64,000 nucleotides of DNA from Salinivibrio sp. ES.052 (GCF_900141775.1 NZ_FSRI01000004.1:1-64000); one strand, 5' to 3'; shown: positions 37,601 through 49,494, counted from the stretch's first letter. Notes: generated from the sequence alone by a model not told the origin. Numbers and translations: made by a program.

Positions 37601-39442
37601 TTATTCGTCCAAGAAGCTGCGTAGTGTTTCTGAGCGGCTTGGGTGACGAAGCTTACGTAATGCCTTCGCTTCAATCTGACGAATACGCTCACGCGTGACA
37701 TCAAACTGTTTACCAACCTCTTCCAACGTATGGTCGGTATTCATTTCGATACCAAAACGCATGCGCAATACTTTCGCTTCACGCGGTGTCAGGCCGGCGA
37801 GCACATCATTGGTGGCCATCTTCAGGTTATTCGACGTCGCCGAGTCCATCGGTAGCTCCAAGGTGGTGTCTTCGATAAAGTCGCCCAAGTGTGAATCTTC
37901 ATCATCACCAATTGGGGTTTCCATCGAAATCGGCTCTTTGGCAATTTTCAGCACTTTACGGATTTTATCTTCCGGCATCAGCATCCGCTCAGCCAGCTCT
38001 TCAGGTAGAGGCTCACGCCCCATTTCCTGCAGCATTTGACGTGAAATACGATTGAGCTTGTTGATGGTCTCAATCATGTGCACCGGAATACGAATGGTTC
38101 GTGCCTGATCCGCAATCGAACGAGTAATCGCCTGACGAATCCACCACGTTGCATAGGTCGAGAACTTGTAACCACGGCGGTACTCAAACTTATCAACCGC
38201 TTTCATCAAGCCAATGTTACCTTCTTGAATCAGATCCAAGAACTGCAGGCCACGGTTGGTGTATTTTTTCGCAATCGAAATGACCAAACGCAGGTTGGCC
38301 TCAACCATTTCTTTTTTCGCACGACGTGCTTTTGCTTCACCGATAGACATCCGACGGCTAATGTCTTTAATTCGCTCAACCGACAGGCCAGTCTCATCTT
38401 CGATGATCTTCAGTTTTTGCACACAACGGCGTAGGTCTTCTTCATAGCGTGCCACACGTTCTGCGTAAGGCTTGCCTGAATTCAGTGCTTGGTCAATCCA
38501 TGCATCTGACGACTCGTTGCCGGCAAACAGCTGTACAAAGGTTTTCTTCGGCATTTTCGCCTGATCCACACACAGACGCATCACCAAACGCTCTTGGGTA
38601 CGCACCTTGTCCATGGTCTGACGCATGCTATTAACCAGACGATCAAACTGCTTAGGGATCAAACGGAACTGTTTAAATGTCTCTGACAGATCTTCGATCG
38701 ACGATTTAGTACGCTCATCATAACGGCCGTACTGCTGAATCGCTGTTTCCATTGCCGCATAGGTACGACGCAGATCGCTGAACTTTTCACGTGCGAGTTC
38801 AGGATCGATACCAACATCTTCATCACTCTCATCGTCTTCGTCAGTATCGTCTTTGTCGTCTTCATCCTCGTCTTCAAGCTCTTTTTCACTGAGCTCGGAG
38901 CCGATATGCGTTGCGGTAGGAGCGACATTGTCTTGGTTTGGATCGATAAAACCAGAAATAATGTCGGTCAAGCGAAGCTCTTCCGCTTCCACTTTATCGA
39001 ACTGATCGAGCAGTGAAGCGATCGAGGCCGGGTATTCTGCTACCGAGCACTGCACCTGGTTGATGCCATCTTCGATACGCTTGGCAATATCGATCTCACC
39101 CTCTCGGGTCAACAGCTCAACTGTTCCCATTTCACGCATGTACATGCGGACAGGATCCGTGGTGCGGCCAATTTCACTCTCCACACTAGAAAGTGCCGCC
39201 GCCGCAGCTTCTGCTGCATCTTCGTCGGCCACGGTTTCTGACATCATCAATTCATCGGCATCTGGCGCGGCTTCCACCACTTGAATGCCCATGTCATTGA
39301 TCATCTGAATGATGTCTTCTATTTGGTCGGAATCGACAATGTCTTCCGGTAGGTGGTCATTAACTTCGGCATAGGTCAGATAGCCTTGCTCTTTGCCCTT
39401 TGCGACAAGTAACTTCAGCTGTGACTGCGGATTTTGATCCAT
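37601..39442 (-). CDS. rpoD: RNA polymerase sigma-70 factor RpoD
   Basis: Housekeeping sigma factor, 613 residues as in E. coli. Region 1.1 is followed by a non-conserved region with a run of acidic residues (near 190-215), regions 2.1-2.4 ([31 protein letters not shown]) and region 4.2 ([20 protein letters not shown]). Last gene of the macromolecular synthesis operon. The IS copy now lies 20 bp after the stop and separates it from its terminator. Confidence 0.98.
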   Translation of the reverse strand: MDQNPQSQLKLLVAKGKEQGYLTYAEVNDHLPEDIVDSDQIEDIIQMINDMGIQVVEAAPDADELMMSETVADEDAAEAAAAALSSVESEIGRTTDPVRMYMREMGTVELLTREGEIDIAKRIEDGINQVQCSVAEYPASIASLLDQFDKVEAEELRLTDIISGFIDPNQDNVAPTATHIGSELSEKELEDEDEDDKDDTDEDDESDEDVGIDPELAREKFSDLRRTYAAMETAIQQYGRYDERTKSSIEDLSETFKQFRLIPKQFDRLVNSMRQTMDKVRTQERLVMRLCVDQAKMPKKTFVQLFAGNESSDAWIDQALNSGKPYAERVARYEEDLRRCVQKLKIIEDETGLSVERIKDISRRMSIGEAKARRAKKEMVEANLRLVISIAKKYTNRGLQFLDLIQEGNIGLMKAVDKFEYRRGYKFSTYATWWIRQAITRSIADQARTIRIPVHMIETINKLNRISRQMLQEMGREPLPEELAERMLMPEDKIRKVLKIAKEPISMETPIGDDEDSHLGDFIEDTTLELPMDSATSNNLKMATNDVLAGLTPREAKVLRMRFGIEMNTDHTLEEVGKQFDVTRERIRQIEAKALRKLRHPSRSETLRSFLDE

Positions 39443-39535
39443 AGACGATATCCAACTTCGGGTCTGAGTGAAGAATTTAGTATGCGGAAACGCAAACCGC
39501 CAATTTTAACAAATGTCACCTTTGCTGGCTACTTT

Positions 39536-41287
39536 CTAAGCGGACTGGCTCTGTATAAGGAGCATTAGTTCCCGCTTCTCTTCGACTGATAAGCCGACGG
39601 TATTTGACTTCGCTTGCAACTTGGCTATTTGTTGTTCGACACACTGGGCAAGTATTTTATCCAGCGAGTCGCAAAAAAGTTCTGACGCATTATCATCGTC
39701 AACATGTAGATCCCAGCCAGCAAAGCGTGCTAGCAAGGTTTCCTGTTTCGTTCCCCGCCAGTGCTCAAGCAACTGACCGGTAGTGATATGGGGGCGCTGT
39801 CGGCAGATCTCAAGGATCGGGTTTAACAACGCTAACCCTGGTAAATCAATGGTGTCCGCCGAGGGTAACGACGGCACTTCTTGGCCCAGCATCGGGTATT
39901 GCACTAACAGCGCAATCACCTCACGCATCGGTGTGCGTTTGATATCAGGCTGGCCATGCACCTTGACGGGCTGGCCTTGACGGCTGATCAGCGTATCAAG
40001 CTGATGATCGTCCATGATACCGAGTTTTTGTCCTAAGGTATTACGTAAATACAGGCGCAACGTATCACCGGGCACTTTCTCTATCAGCGGCACCGCTAAA
40101 TTGGCGAGCTTGGCTTTACCCTCTCGGCTACTGGTATCCACTTGCTTAAGGAGCGTATTAAACATGAAGGTCGATAAGCTTTGCGCCTCACCTAAGCGTT
40201 GCTCAAAACCATCTTTCCCTTCTTGGCGGATCATGGAGTCGGGATCATCACCCTCAGGCAAAAACATAAACTTCAGCTGTCTGCCATCGTGAATATACGG
40301 CAAGGCTTGCTCCATCGCACGCCACGCTGCATCACGACCGGCTCGATCGCCATCGTAGCAACACAGTATAGTCCCGGTTTGCCGAAACAGGGTCTGAATA
40401 TGTTCACCCGTGGTGGAGGTCCCCAGCGAGGCGACCGCATAATCCACACCAAACTGCGCTAACGCCACCACGTCCATATAGCCTTCTACCACCAGAATAC
40501 GCTCGGGATGGCGGTAGCATTGCATCACTTCATACAAGCCGTACAGTTCACGACCTTTATGAAAGATCGGCGTCTCTGGCGAGTTGAGGTATTTCGGTGT
40601 TCCCTCACCCAATACGCGTCCACCGAAACCAATCACACGGCCACGCCGGTCGCGGATCGGGAACATAATTCGACCACGAAAACGGTCATAAGTATGCCCG
40701 TTTTCGTTTTCAATCAACATCCCTGCGGTTAGCAGTTGTTGCTGATCGGTTTGGTTACGCCCAAAGCGACGTTTGATGGTATCCCATTTATCTGGGACGA
40801 ACCCAACGCCAAATTGTTTTACCACTTCTCCGGACAGACCGCGCTGTTTGAGATAATCGATCGCTATCTGTCCACTGTCAGTGCGCAGCTCACCGCTGTA
40901 AGTGCGGGCGATCGCTTCCATCATCTCGTAGATCTGGCGTTTATCATCACTGGGCATGCTGGGACGCGTGTATCCACCCGACGATTGCTCGCGGGGCACG
41001 TCAAGGCCCAAACCGTTTGCCAGCTCTTCGATCGCATCAGGAAACTCGAGCCGCTCGAATTCCATCACAAAATCGATCGCATTGCCGTGTACGCCACACC
41101 CGAAGCAGTGGTAAAACTGCTTGTCTTGACTCACGCTAAATGAGGGAGTTTTCTCGTTATGGAAAGGGCAACAGGCACTATAGTTTTTGCCTTTTTTCTT
41201 AAGCTTGACCCGTGCATCAATGATCTCGACGATGTCGAGACGTGAAAGCAAGTCATCAATGAATGCGCGCGGGATTCTGCCTGCCAT
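39536..41287 (-). CDS. dnaG: DNA primase
   Basis: Makes RNA primers for replication. The zinc-binding domain is at the N-terminus (CPFHNEKTPSFSV, then FYHCFGCG). The TOPRIM core has ILVVEGYMDVV and CYDGDRAG, and a C-terminal DnaB-binding domain follows. The 583 residues are typical. Confidence 0.97.
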   Translation of the reverse strand: MAGRIPRAFIDDLLSRLDIVEIIDARVKLKKKGKNYSACCPFHNEKTPSFSVSQDKQFYHCFGCGVHGNAIDFVMEFERLEFPDAIEELANGLGLDVPREQSSGGYTRPSMPSDDKRQIYEMMEAIARTYSGELRTDSGQIAIDYLKQRGLSGEVVKQFGVGFVPDKWDTIKRRFGRNQTDQQQLLTAGMLIENENGHTYDRFRGRIMFPIRDRRGRVIGFGGRVLGEGTPKYLNSPETPIFHKGRELYGLYEVMQCYRHPERILVVEGYMDVVALAQFGVDYAVASLGTSTTGEHIQTLFRQTGTILCCYDGDRAGRDAAWRAMEQALPYIHDGRQLKFMFLPEGDDPDSMIRQEGKDGFEQRLGEAQSLSTFMFNTLLKQVDTSSREGKAKLANLAVPLIEKVPGDTLRLYLRNTLGQKLGIMDDHQLDTLISRQGQPVKVHGQPDIKRTPMREVIALLVQYPMLGQEVPSLPSADTIDLPGLALLNPILEICRQRPHITTGQLLEHWRGTKQETLLARFAGWDLHVDDDNASELFCDSLDKILAQCVEQQIAKLQAKSNTVGLSVEEKRELMLLIQSQSA

Positions 41288-41315
41288 AACCTGAAATTTA
41301 GATGGAGAGAAGCAA

Positions 41316-41352
41316 ACAAGCCGCGCCGTCCAAAATGGAAAGCACGGCTTGT
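41316..41352 (-). terminator. Hairpin between yqeY and dnaG (attenuator candidate)
   Basis: The imperfect stem ACAAGCCG/CGGCTTGT is followed on the minus strand by TTTGCTTC. In E. coli a partial terminator before dnaG lowers primase relative to S21; this hairpin is in the equivalent place. Confidence 0.55.
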
Positions 41353-41369
41353 TATAAAGCAGGGAAAGA

Positions 41370-41813
41370 TTAGCCTAAATGCGCTTTGACACGCTGGCTT
41401 ACTTTCCCCATATCAGCACGGCCTTGAACTTGGGGTTTTAAAATCCCCATCACTTTGCCCATGTCTTGCATTGATGATGCCGCCGTTTTTTCAACGGCAG
41501 CTTTCACCAATGCATCAACATCATCATCGCTAAGAGGCTGAGGTAGAAATTCTTCTATCACCGCAATCTCAGCAAGTTCTATGTCGGCAAGATCATCTCG
41601 ACCCGCTGCTTGGTACTGGGTTACGGAATCACGACGTTGCTTAACATTTTTGGTCAGCACAGCCAGGATCTCATCATCGCTAAGCGACTGACGGGTATCC
41701 ACTTCTTGCTGTTTAATGGCTGCCATTACAAGACGGAGCGTACCGAGGCGCACCTTGTCTTTTTGTTTCATCGCCGTTTTTTGTGCGTCTTTTAGACGTT
41801 CAAGCAATTCCAT
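41370..41813 (-). CDS. yqeY: GatB/YqeY domain protein
   Basis: A 147-residue protein with the YqeY fold (RLKDAQKTAMKQKDKVRLGTLR, then EEFLPQPLSDDDV, then KVMGILKPQVQGRADM). This resembles the tRNA-binding tail of GatB, but the function is not established. It lies between rpsU and dnaG, as in many Vibrionaceae. Confidence 0.92.
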   Translation of the reverse strand: MELLERLKDAQKTAMKQKDKVRLGTLRLVMAAIKQQEVDTRQSLSDDEILAVLTKNVKQRRDSVTQYQAAGRDDLADIELAEIAVIEEFLPQPLSDDDVDALVKAAVEKTAASSMQDMGKVMGILKPQVQGRADMGKVSQRVKAHLG

Positions 41814-41837
41814 AACACCTTCCTGAATCTGTCTTAA

Positions 41838-42053
41838 TTAGTAAAGACGTACGCGGCGTTGGTTTTCGCGTGCCAACTTCTTCAGGTGACGCTTTTGAGC
41901 TGCAGCTTTAGCGCGTTTGCGAACGGTAGTTGGCTTTTCAAAGTGCTCGCGACGGCGAACTTCAGAAAGAATACCTGCTTTTTCACAAGAGCGCTTAAAG
42001 CGACGCAGTGCTACGTCAAATGGTTCGTTTTCACGTACTTTAACTACTGGCAT
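41838..42053 (-). CDS. rpsU: 30S ribosomal protein S21
   Basis: A 71-residue basic protein ([23 protein letters not shown]) needed for initiation. First gene of the rpsU-yqeY-dnaG-rpoD operon, divergent from tsaD across about 250 bp. Confidence 0.98.
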   Translation of the reverse strand: MPVVKVRENEPFDVALRRFKRSCEKAGILSEVRRREHFEKPTTVRKRAKAAAQKRHLKKLARENQRRVRLY

Positions 42054-42303
42054 GTGCCTTTCACCTCGGGGGTTGTCAGTTACTGCTGGCGAACAATTGG
42101 CCAGCCTTGATTAAAAATGGTGCGAAATTCTAATCCGAATAAGGGGTGAATGTAAAGCGCATCTAGCGAATTACTTCTAAGCCATGTAAGATTGCGCACA
42201 CGGTCAGTCTGCGCTGACACCGTCTGCTTCGCTTCGGTCATACACGATAACGTGCCCAATGACCTTAAGTCCCCAATCTATCGGCTGTTATTCTGAGGTT
42301 AAG

Positions 42304-43329
42304 ATGCGCATTTTAGGCATAGAGACATCTTGTGACGAAACTGGCGTCGCGATTTACGACGACCACGCGGGCCTTTTGTCACACAAACTTTACAGCCAGG
42401 TGACACTCCATGCTGACTATGGTGGCGTTGTGCCTGAACTAGCCTCTCGCGATCACGTCAAAAAAACCTTACCGCTAATTAAAGAAGCGATGGCGCAAGC
42501 AAACCTCACCCCTGCAGAGATAGATGGCATTGCCTATACTGCCGGCCCGGGGTTGGTCGGGGCATTATTAGTGGGCTCTACCATTGGTCGTAGCCTGGCT
42601 TATGCATGGCAAGTACCTGCCGTTGGGGTCCACCATATGGAAGGCCACTTACTGGCTCCCATGCTGGAAGATAACCCGCCGCCGTTTCCTTTTGTTGCTT
42701 TATTGGTTTCTGGCGGGCACACGTTATTAGTCGAAGTGAAAGGTATTGGTCAGTATCGCATTCTTGGCGAATCGATTGACGATGCAGCCGGTGAAGCCTT
42801 CGATAAAACCGCCAAGCTGATGGGCCTCGATTACCCTGGCGGTCCCTTGCTGTCTAAATTGGCAGAGAAAGGCACCCACGGCCGCTTTACTTTCCCGCGT
42901 CCAATGACCGATCGCCCAGGGTTAGATTTTAGTTTTTCAGGTTTGAAAACCTTTGCGGCTAATACCATCGCAGCCAACGACAACGATGATCAAACACGAG
43001 CGGACATCGCCTATGCGTTTCAAGATGCGGTGGTTGATACCCTAGCGATAAAATGTAAGCGCGCGTTAGATCAGTGTGGGCTGAACCGCCTCGTCGTCGC
43101 TGGCGGTGTCAGTGCAAACCATTATCTACGCGAGAAGCTGGAACACCTGACCAAAAAGCGTGGCGGCGACGTATTCTATCCTCGTCCTGAATTTTGCACC
43201 GATAATGGTGCGATGATTGCCTATGCGGGGATGCAACGGCTTAAAAACGGCGAGCATCTAGGATTAGGCGTTAAAGCCCAGCCTCGATGGCCACTCGATA
43301 CCCTTGATGCCGTCGAATACGATGGGTAG
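42304..43329 (+). CDS. tsaD: tRNA threonylcarbamoyladenosine transferase TsaD
   Basis: Catalytic subunit for t6A37 on ANN-decoding tRNAs, working with TsaB, TsaC and TsaE. The metal-binding pair is in [10 protein letters not shown], and ASKHA motifs include [10 protein letters not shown] and [11 protein letters not shown]. The ATG at 42304 (341 residues, [10 protein letters not shown]) matches known starts; the in-frame one at 42259 is not needed. Confidence 0.97.
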   Translation: MRILGIETSCDETGVAIYDDHAGLLSHKLYSQVTLHADYGGVVPELASRDHVKKTLPLIKEAMAQANLTPAEIDGIAYTAGPGLVGALLVGSTIGRSLAYAWQVPAVGVHHMEGHLLAPMLEDNPPPFPFVALLVSGGHTLLVEVKGIGQYRILGESIDDAAGEAFDKTAKLMGLDYPGGPLLSKLAEKGTHGRFTFPRPMTDRPGLDFSFSGLKTFAANTIAANDNDDQTRADIAYAFQDAVVDTLAIKCKRALDQCGLNRLVVAGGVSANHYLREKLEHLTKKRGGDVFYPRPEFCTDNGAMIAYAGMQRLKNGEHLGLGVKAQPRWPLDTLDAVEYDG

Positions 43330-43356
43330 TGAACCAATACAATGAAATGAATAGAG

Positions 43357-43383
43357 AAAAGGCAGCCATCGGCTGCCTTTTTT
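43357..43383 (+). terminator. tsaD terminator
   Basis: The stem GGCAGCC/GGCTGCC is followed by six T residues, with A-run before it. Confidence 0.85.
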
Positions 43384-43431
43384 AATCAGCGCCCGGTACG
43401 ATGCCTTACAATGGCTTGTCACCCTTTTTCG

Positions 43432-44031
43432 CTAACGTCGCCACCTTCCGAATAAGACCGGTTTTTCTTCGCCATCCAGCAAGCGACGAATATTGTCGTA
43501 ATGTCGGAATAGGATCAGGCAAGAAAGCATCGCCACGGGCATGGTAAATTGTGGTTTGATCCACCAGGTAAATAGGGGCGCGACGATGGCTGTCACGATG
43601 GCGCTGAGTGACGAATAGCCGGTCAACACCAACACCAGCCCCCAGGTGGCAACCAATAGCCCTGTCAGGCTTAATCCGATTGGCGCCATCGCACCTAATG
43701 CTGTCGCCACGCCTTTACCACCACGAAAATGGAAAAATACGGGGTAGATATGACCTAGGCAAGCTGCAATCGCAATCAATCCCAGTAAGAAGGGATTAAC
43801 GCCAATTAAATAGCTCAACCAAACGGGAATAGTGCCCTTCAGCATGTCAAACAGTAGCACCCAGGCTGCCGCAAAACGTCCACCAAGACGATAAACATTG
43901 GTCGCGCCTGGGTTTTTAGACCCTTGGTCTCTTGGATCGGGGAGGCCAAAGGCTCGACAGACCAACACTGCACTGGAAATAGAGCCGAGTAGGTAGGCAG
44001 CGATGATGATGGCAATGGCCAGTGCAGTCAT
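43432..44031 (-). CDS. plsY: Glycerol-3-phosphate acyltransferase PlsY
   Basis: Inner-membrane enzyme transferring acyl groups from acyl phosphate to glycerol-3-phosphate. The family motifs [15 protein letters not shown] and [20 protein letters not shown] are present, with about five membrane helices in 199 residues. Divergent from folB, the usual arrangement beside tsaD. Confidence 0.96.
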   Translation of the reverse strand: MTALAIAIIIAAYLLGSISSAVLVCRAFGLPDPRDQGSKNPGATNVYRLGGRFAAAWVLLFDMLKGTIPVWLSYLIGVNPFLLGLIAIAACLGHIYPVFFHFRGGKGVATALGAMAPIGLSLTGLLVATWGLVLVLTGYSSLSAIVTAIVAPLFTWWIKPQFTMPVAMLSCLILFRHYDNIRRLLDGEEKPVLFGRWRR

Positions 44032-44202
44032 GTGAAATCCCTAGAGTTTGTGCCGCATTCGTTGCTATAGTGCGTCCACGTTCATCAATAAACCTATCAT
44101 GGATCGGAACGTATCGCGTATCCATCGGTCAATGGACTCATCCAATGATACGAACTTTCTTACCACAGTGGTATCCGACCTGTCACGGAGTGTGAAAAAA
44201 AC

Positions 44203-44556
44203 ATGGATTCCGTATTCATAGAAAAACTCGACGTGTACACCACTATCGGTGTCTACGATTGGGAACAAACCATCCAGCAAAAGTTGGTGTTTGATATTGA
44301 AATGGCACACGATAACCGCCCCGCAGCGCTACAAGATAACGTTGCACTTGCCCTTGATTACGCTAGCGTCAGTGAGGCTGTTATCGCCCACGTTCAGGCC
44401 AGTCGTTGTGCCTTGATCGAGCGTGTCGCTGAAGAGGTGGCGAGCCTTATCCAGTCACAGTTTAATGTTCCTTGGATAAAGGTGCGTGTCGCGAAACCAG
44501 GTGCCGTCGCACCGGCACAGTCTGTAGGCGTTGTCATAGAGCGAGGCACACGGTGA
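44203..44556 (+). CDS. folB: Dihydroneopterin aldolase
   Basis: Folate synthesis enzyme, 117 residues. The motifs IEKLDVYTTIGVYDWEQ and LIERVAEEVASLI with the catalytic lysine in VRVAKPGAV are present. Its stop overlaps the GTG start of folK. Confidence 0.94.
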   Translation: MDSVFIEKLDVYTTIGVYDWEQTIQQKLVFDIEMAHDNRPAALQDNVALALDYASVSEAVIAHVQASRCALIERVAEEVASLIQSQFNVPWIKVRVAKPGAVAPAQSVGVVIERGTR

Positions 44557-45050
44557 CACAAGCATTACTTAGCATCGGCTCAAACATTGAGCGAGATGAT
44601 CATATCAAAGCGGCCGTTCAAGCCCTACGCCAACTCGACCCTGGTTGCCGTTTTTCACGCATCTTTGAGGCCGAGCCTGTCGGATTCGAAGGTGCTAATT
44701 TCTATAACCTGATTGCCGAGATCCATACGCCACTTGCTTTACACGACTTTTGGCAAACCATTCGTGATATTGAATCTCGTCATGGTCGGCAGCGTAACGA
44801 TGCAAAATGCCAAGACCGTACAATAGATATCGATCTGCTCACCTTTGGTACCCATTGCCAACCTAAAGGCCCGATGTTGCCACGCAACGATATCTATAAG
44901 TTTGCTTTTACTCTCTGGCCTCTCGCCGAACTCTGTCCTGACCAAGCCATTCCTGGCGACGGCCGTACCTTCTCCCAGCTCTGGCAGGCCTTTGACCAAG
45001 ACCAACCACTTTGGCCGATTGAGACACCGACTTATTTAAAGGATATTTAA
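44553..45050 (+). CDS. folK: 2-amino-4-hydroxy-6-hydroxymethyldihydropteridine pyrophosphokinase
   Basis: Next-but-one folate step after FolB, transferring pyrophosphate from ATP. It starts at GTG 44553 (GTGA overlap with folB) as (M)[17 protein letters not shown] and has the signature [11 protein letters not shown]. The 165 residues match single-domain HPPK. Confidence 0.93.
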   Translation: MTQALLSIGSNIERDDHIKAAVQALRQLDPGCRFSRIFEAEPVGFEGANFYNLIAEIHTPLALHDFWQTIRDIESRHGRQRNDAKCQDRTIDIDLLTFGTHCQPKGPMLPRNDIYKFAFTLWPLAELCPDQAIPGDGRTFSQLWQAFDQDQPLWPIETPTYLKDI

Positions 45051-45055
45051 GCACC

Positions 45056-45853
45056 ATGAGCATCTTTGAAGCCTTTTTTTTGGCCTTGATCCAAGGATTA
45101 ACTGAGTTTCTTCCCATTTCCAGCTCAGCACACCTCATATTGCCTTCTCAACTCTTTGGTTGGGCTGACCAAGGGTTGGCTTTTGATGTAGCCGTTCATG
45201 TCGGAACCTTAGCCGCGGTCGTTGGTTACTTTCGTCGTGAAGTGTGGAACCTGTTGGTTGCCTTCTTTGCCTCGCTAAAAGGTCAACACAGCCGTGACAG
45301 CCAACTCGCATGGATGATTGTATTAGCGACCATTCCGGCTTGTATCGCGGGGCTATTCTTAAAGGACGTGATTGAGTTGTACTTGCGATCTGTATGGGTC
45401 ATTGCGGCCACAACATTGATTTTTGGTGTACTCCTGTGGTGGGCCGATCGTCAAGCCAGCCAGCAGTGTGACGAGTACCAAACGACCACATCGCGCGCTG
45501 TGTTTATCGGTATTGCCCAAGCATTGGCGTTGATCCCAGGCACCTCTCGTTCCGGCGCCACCATCACCGCCGCATTGATGCTCGGTTATACCCGCGAGGC
45601 AGCCGCACGGTTTTCGTTTTTGATGTCGATCCCGATTATCACACTCGCTGGATCTTATTTAGGGATGCAACTTGCTACCAGTCCAGCCCCAATCGCACTT
45701 GATGCCATTGGCGTCGGCGTGTTGGTGTCGTTTGTCAGCGCTTATGCGTGTATTCATGCCTTTTTAAAACTGGTCACTCGTGTCGGCATGTTGCCATTTG
45801 TGATTTATCGCCTTGTGTTAGGCGTTCTATTGATCGCTTTTATTGCCCGTTAA
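45056..45853 (+). CDS. uppP: Undecaprenyl-diphosphatase
   Basis: Integral membrane enzyme that recycles the lipid carrier for cell-wall synthesis; overproduction gives bacitracin resistance (BacA). Catalytic motifs are [13 protein letters not shown] and [10 protein letters not shown]. The 265 residues span about seven or eight helices. Confidence 0.96.
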   Translation: MSIFEAFFLALIQGLTEFLPISSSAHLILPSQLFGWADQGLAFDVAVHVGTLAAVVGYFRREVWNLLVAFFASLKGQHSRDSQLAWMIVLATIPACIAGLFLKDVIELYLRSVWVIAATTLIFGVLLWWADRQASQQCDEYQTTTSRAVFIGIAQALALIPGTSRSGATITAALMLGYTREAAARFSFLMSIPIITLAGSYLGMQLATSPAPIALDAIGVGVLVSFVSAYACIHAFLKLVTRVGMLPFVIYRLVLGVLLIAFIAR

Positions 45854-45890
45854 AAAATGGCCAGACGCGAGGGGATCGCGTCTGGCCATC
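45854..45890 (-). terminator. Terminator between uppP and pmbA
   Basis: The stem ATGGCCAGACGCGA/TCGCGTCTGGCCAT is followed on the minus strand by TTTTTTA, so it mainly serves pmbA; on the plus strand it lacks a T-run. Confidence 0.8.
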
Positions 45891-45945
45891 GACGTCTATA
45901 CGTGAAACCGGTTAGTCCAATGCATCTGTACGCTCAGCGAACAGA

Positions 45946-47286
45946 TTACTCACCCGCCACTTTCATGGCATCGATGATCACTGAACCGGTTTGAATCTGG
46001 CTTCGGGTTTCAATATCCGTCCCAATGGCCACAATGTTGGCAAACATATCATTCAAATTTCCAGCGATGGTGATCCCACTGACTGGGTATTGGATTTCAC
46101 CGTTTTCCACCCAGAACCCTGCGGCACCGCGTGAGTAGTCTCCTGTCACGGGATTCACCCCTTGACCCATTAGCTCGGTCACCAACAATCCCGTTCCTAG
46201 CGTTTTAAGCATAGCATCAGCGTCTTGCCCCGTATGGCTGACATACCAGTTATGGATCCCACCGGCATGACCCGTGGGCGTCATATCTAACTTACGTGCG
46301 GCATAACTGGTGGCGAGATACGTTTTTAATACCCCTTGCTCAATGATGCGTCGGTCTTGCGTCATGACCCCTTCACTGTCAAACGGCGCACTGGCCGCTC
46401 CTTTCAACACATGAGGTAACTCATTGATGGTGAGCCAGTGAGGAAAAATTTTCTCGTCCTTTTTATCCAACAAGAAAGACGATTTTCGATAAAGGGCCGA
46501 CCCACTGATTGCCATCACCAAGTGGCCAAACAATCCAGTGGCCACACTGCGATCAAACATGACGGGCACTTGGCACGTCGAGACACTGCGTGGATTAAGG
46601 CGGGCGACGGCATGCTTCGCGGCTTCAACCCCGACAAACTCTGGCGTCCACAAATCGGCTTTATCGCGTGCCACCGTGTAGCTCATGTCACGCTCCATCC
46701 CTGCATCGCTTTGGGCGATCACGGAGCAGCTCAAGGCTTGCTGGCTGGAGGGATAACTGCCGAGCATGCCATGGCTATTGCCATATACACGCACACCATA
46801 ATGGCTGTCATAGCTTGCGCCATCGCTAAACTTGATGCGGCTATCGTGGCGAAGCGCCGCCTGTTCGGCTTCAATCGCCAACGCCGCGGCTGTATCGGGC
46901 TCAGGCTCATCAGGGTAAAAGAGATCTAAATCTGGGTAATCGAACGCCATCAACGCTTTTGGAGCTGGGCCTCCAAAAGGGTCTGGCGAAGTATAACTCG
47001 CAATTTCTAGCGCGGCCTCGACGGTTTTGGCAATCGCCTTTTCTGACAGATCGGTGGTCGATGCACTCCCTTTACGTTGATCCCGATAAACCGTAATCCC
47101 TAAGGCACCGTCTTGGTTAAACTCAACATTCTCGACCTCGCCCATTCGCGAGCTAACGCTAATACCGGTACTTTTAGTAATCGCCACTTCTGCTTGGTCA
47201 CTTCGAGCAGATGCCATATCTAGCGCACGACTGACAGCTTGACGAAGTTGCTCTTCTTGCTCAGCGACCTGTTGTTTCACACTCAT
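45946..47286 (-). CDS. pmbA: Metalloprotease PmbA (TldE)
   Basis: Partner of TldD in a heterodimeric peptidase that matures microcins and degrades unfolded peptides. The subunit lacks the HExxH site, as expected. Family motifs include [18 protein letters not shown] and MPTGHAGG-like [14 protein letters not shown]. The 446 residues match E. coli. Confidence 0.95.
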   Translation of the reverse strand: MSVKQQVAEQEEQLRQAVSRALDMASARSDQAEVAITKSTGISVSSRMGEVENVEFNQDGALGITVYRDQRKGSASTTDLSEKAIAKTVEAALEIASYTSPDPFGGPAPKALMAFDYPDLDLFYPDEPEPDTAAALAIEAEQAALRHDSRIKFSDGASYDSHYGVRVYGNSHGMLGSYPSSQQALSCSVIAQSDAGMERDMSYTVARDKADLWTPEFVGVEAAKHAVARLNPRSVSTCQVPVMFDRSVATGLFGHLVMAISGSALYRKSSFLLDKKDEKIFPHWLTINELPHVLKGAASAPFDSEGVMTQDRRIIEQGVLKTYLATSYAARKLDMTPTGHAGGIHNWYVSHTGQDADAMLKTLGTGLLVTELMGQGVNPVTGDYSRGAAGFWVENGEIQYPVSGITIAGNLNDMFANIVAIGTDIETRSQIQTGSVIIDAMKVAGE

Positions 47287-47414
47287 AGTTGACCTTTTTG
47301 ATTCGCATTCAAGTTCGACACACTCCGCTCAGCGAGCCTATGATAAAAAAGCCCGCGTTTGGGCGCGTTTCTTGTTAACATACGTGTCATTGCACATTCT
47401 CACTGAGGTTGAAC

Positions 47415-47942
47415 ATGGGCCGTAAAAATAAACCCGCTCCCTGGGAGGAAGAGGAAGAGATCATCTGGGTCAGTAAATCCGAGATGAAGCGCGATATGCT
47501 CGTCTTGCAAGAGCTCGGCGAAGCGCTGGTCAAACTCAAACCCGCTCTACTCGAAAAATTCCCACTCGACGAGGACTTACTGGCGGCGATTATCGACGCG
47601 CAAGGTTTAAAAAATGAAGCCCGTCGGCGCCAGCTACAGTATGTGGGTAAACTGATGCGCTCTCGCGATCCTGAACCGATTCAAGCGGCGCTAGACAAAA
47701 TACAAAATAAGCATGCCCAGCAGAGTGCAGAGCTCCATAAACTCGAGCAACTGCGCGACCGAATTATTGATCAAGGCGATAGCGCTATTAGCGATGCTCT
47801 CTTACAGTTTCCTGATGCCGACCGACAGCGTTTACGTCAGCTCGCGCGTCAAGCGAAAAAGGAGCAGCAACAGAGTAAGCCCCCCAAGGCATATCGCGAG
47901 ATTTTCCAGTATCTCAAAGGTTTCTACGACCAAAACCTATAA
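47415..47942 (+). CDS. darP: Ribosome biogenesis factor DarP (YjgA)
   Basis: DUF615 protein that binds late 50S assembly intermediates. The family start is [24 protein letters not shown] and the middle is [17 protein letters not shown]. The ATG at 47415 follows a TGAGG site (175 residues). It is divergent from pmbA, as in E. coli. Confidence 0.94.
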   Translation: MGRKNKPAPWEEEEEIIWVSKSEMKRDMLVLQELGEALVKLKPALLEKFPLDEDLLAAIIDAQGLKNEARRRQLQYVGKLMRSRDPEPIQAALDKIQNKHAQQSAELHKLEQLRDRIIDQGDSAISDALLQFPDADRQRLRQLARQAKKEQQQSKPPKAYREIFQYLKGFYDQNL

Positions 47943-47947
47943 AATGA

Positions 47948-47972
47948 CAGGCCAGCGCCTCGCACTGGCCTG
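47948..47972. terminator. Terminator between darP and tldD
   Basis: The stem CAGGCCAG/CTGGCCTG separates the convergent genes. T-richness after it is modest (GCTTGTTT on plus), so efficiency is uncertain. Confidence 0.6.
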
Positions 47973-47978
47973 GCTTGT

Positions 47979-49427
47979 TTATGACTCGGTGCCACCGACA
48001 GTCATTGCATCCAATTTCAGTGTGGGTTGTCCCACGCCAACAGGCACACTTTGCCCCGCTTTACCACAAACGCCGACACCTGGGTCTATCGCCAAGTCAT
48101 TACCCACCATCGAGACTTGCTGCATCGCTTCGATACCACTGCCAATCAAGGTAGCCCCTTTCACCGGCGTGGTAATCTCACCGTTCTCAATCAGGTAGGC
48201 TTCGGACGTTGAAAAAACAAATTTTCCCGACGTGATATCGACCTGGCCACCACCAAAGTTCGGCGCGTACAAGCCTCGCTCCACGCTGGCAATGATCGAC
48301 GCTGGTGAGCTCTCACCACCCCGCATATACGTGTTAGTCATCCGTGGCATAGGTAAATGCGCATACGACTCACGACGCCCGTTGCCTGTTGGTGCTACGC
48401 CCATCAAACTCGCATTATGCTTGTCTTGCATATAGCCTTTGAGCACACCCTTTTCAATCAAGACGTTGTACTGACCTGGCACCCCTTCATCATCAATACT
48501 CAACGAGCCACGGCAGTCCGCCATTGTGCCGTCATCGACAATGGTACATAACGGTGAGGTCACTTGCTCACCAAGGCTGCCGGTGAAGACCGACGACTCT
48601 TTGCGGTTAAAATCACCTTCCAGTCCATGCCCAACCGCTTCATGCAGCAATACGCCCGGCCAGCCGGCCCCTAGGACAACAGGCATTGTGCCTGCCGGTG
48701 CGGCTCCGGCACGTAAGTTAACCAACGCCAAACGAATCGCTTCATCAGCGAATTGCAACGCACGGGATTTGCCTGCATGCTCTTGCAAAAACACCTCGTA
48801 GCCATAACGACCGCCACCGCCGGCACTGCCGCGTTCTCGGCGTCCATCTTGTTCTACCAGCACAGACACCGACAAGCGGACGAGCGGACGAATATCCGCG
48901 CCATAGGTGCCATCCGTCGCAGCAATCAACACTTGCTCATACAATCCATTTAAGCTTGCGTTCACTTCTTTTACCCGCGGCTCTTTAGCACGGATATAGC
49001 TGTCTATTTCTTTTAGTAAATCAATCTTTTGCTCACGCGTTAGGCTTCCCAATGGGTCAGTAGGGCCATAATAAGGGGTGGCCTGTACGGCACGAAATGC
49101 ACTGACTTTTCCTTGCCCCCCTGCAGGAGCAATACCCCGCGCAGCGGTCGCACTTTGCATTAATGCATCAGGGGTGAGCTGATCAGAATAGGCAAAGCCT
49201 GTTTTCTCCCCGCTGATCGCTCGAACACCAACCCCGCGGTCGATGTTAAATGAACCGTCTTTAATGATACTGTCTTCCAAAGCCAAGGACTCATGCCACG
49301 TGGATTGGAAAAAAACGTCACCGTAATCAATCTGGCGACCGCTCAGGTGCGCCAAGGTCGCATGGAGCTGCGACTCACTCACGCCAGCTGGGCGCAGTAA
49401 GGTTTCTTCGACCTGTTCCAGACTCAT
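47979..49427 (-). CDS. tldD: Metalloprotease TldD
   Basis: Catalytic subunit of TldD/E. The zinc site is [11 protein letters not shown]. The ATG at 49427 ([11 protein letters not shown], 482 residues) fits E. coli TldD (481); the longer ORF would need a TTG start. Adjacent to the nitrilase and yhdP, as in E. coli and Vibrio. Confidence 0.95.
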   Translation of the reverse strand: MSLEQVEETLLRPAGVSESQLHATLAHLSGRQIDYGDVFFQSTWHESLALEDSIIKDGSFNIDRGVGVRAISGEKTGFAYSDQLTPDALMQSATAARGIAPAGGQGKVSAFRAVQATPYYGPTDPLGSLTREQKIDLLKEIDSYIRAKEPRVKEVNASLNGLYEQVLIAATDGTYGADIRPLVRLSVSVLVEQDGRRERGSAGGGGRYGYEVFLQEHAGKSRALQFADEAIRLALVNLRAGAAPAGTMPVVLGAGWPGVLLHEAVGHGLEGDFNRKESSVFTGSLGEQVTSPLCTIVDDGTMADCRGSLSIDDEGVPGQYNVLIEKGVLKGYMQDKHNASLMGVAPTGNGRRESYAHLPMPRMTNTYMRGGESSPASIIASVERGLYAPNFGGGQVDITSGKFVFSTSEAYLIENGEITTPVKGATLIGSGIEAMQQVSMVGNDLAIDPGVGVCGKAGQSVPVGVGQPTLKLDAMTVGGTES

Positions 49428-49494
49428 TCGCTTACTCTTGGTTGTGGCTGCCAAACTGACAGCCGAAGATAAAAGATAACGCGCCGAGGGTGCG

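Noticed and set aside
38078-38434. Long plus-strand frame inside rpoD
   Set aside because: Antisense shadow of the conserved sigma-70 regions 2 and 3; no start signals.
44553-45050. A folB-folK fusion enzyme
   Set aside because: The two genes overlap by GTGA in different frames, so they are separate proteins.
46438-46929. 163-codon plus-strand frame inside pmbA
   Set aside because: Antisense shadow of a well-supported protease gene.
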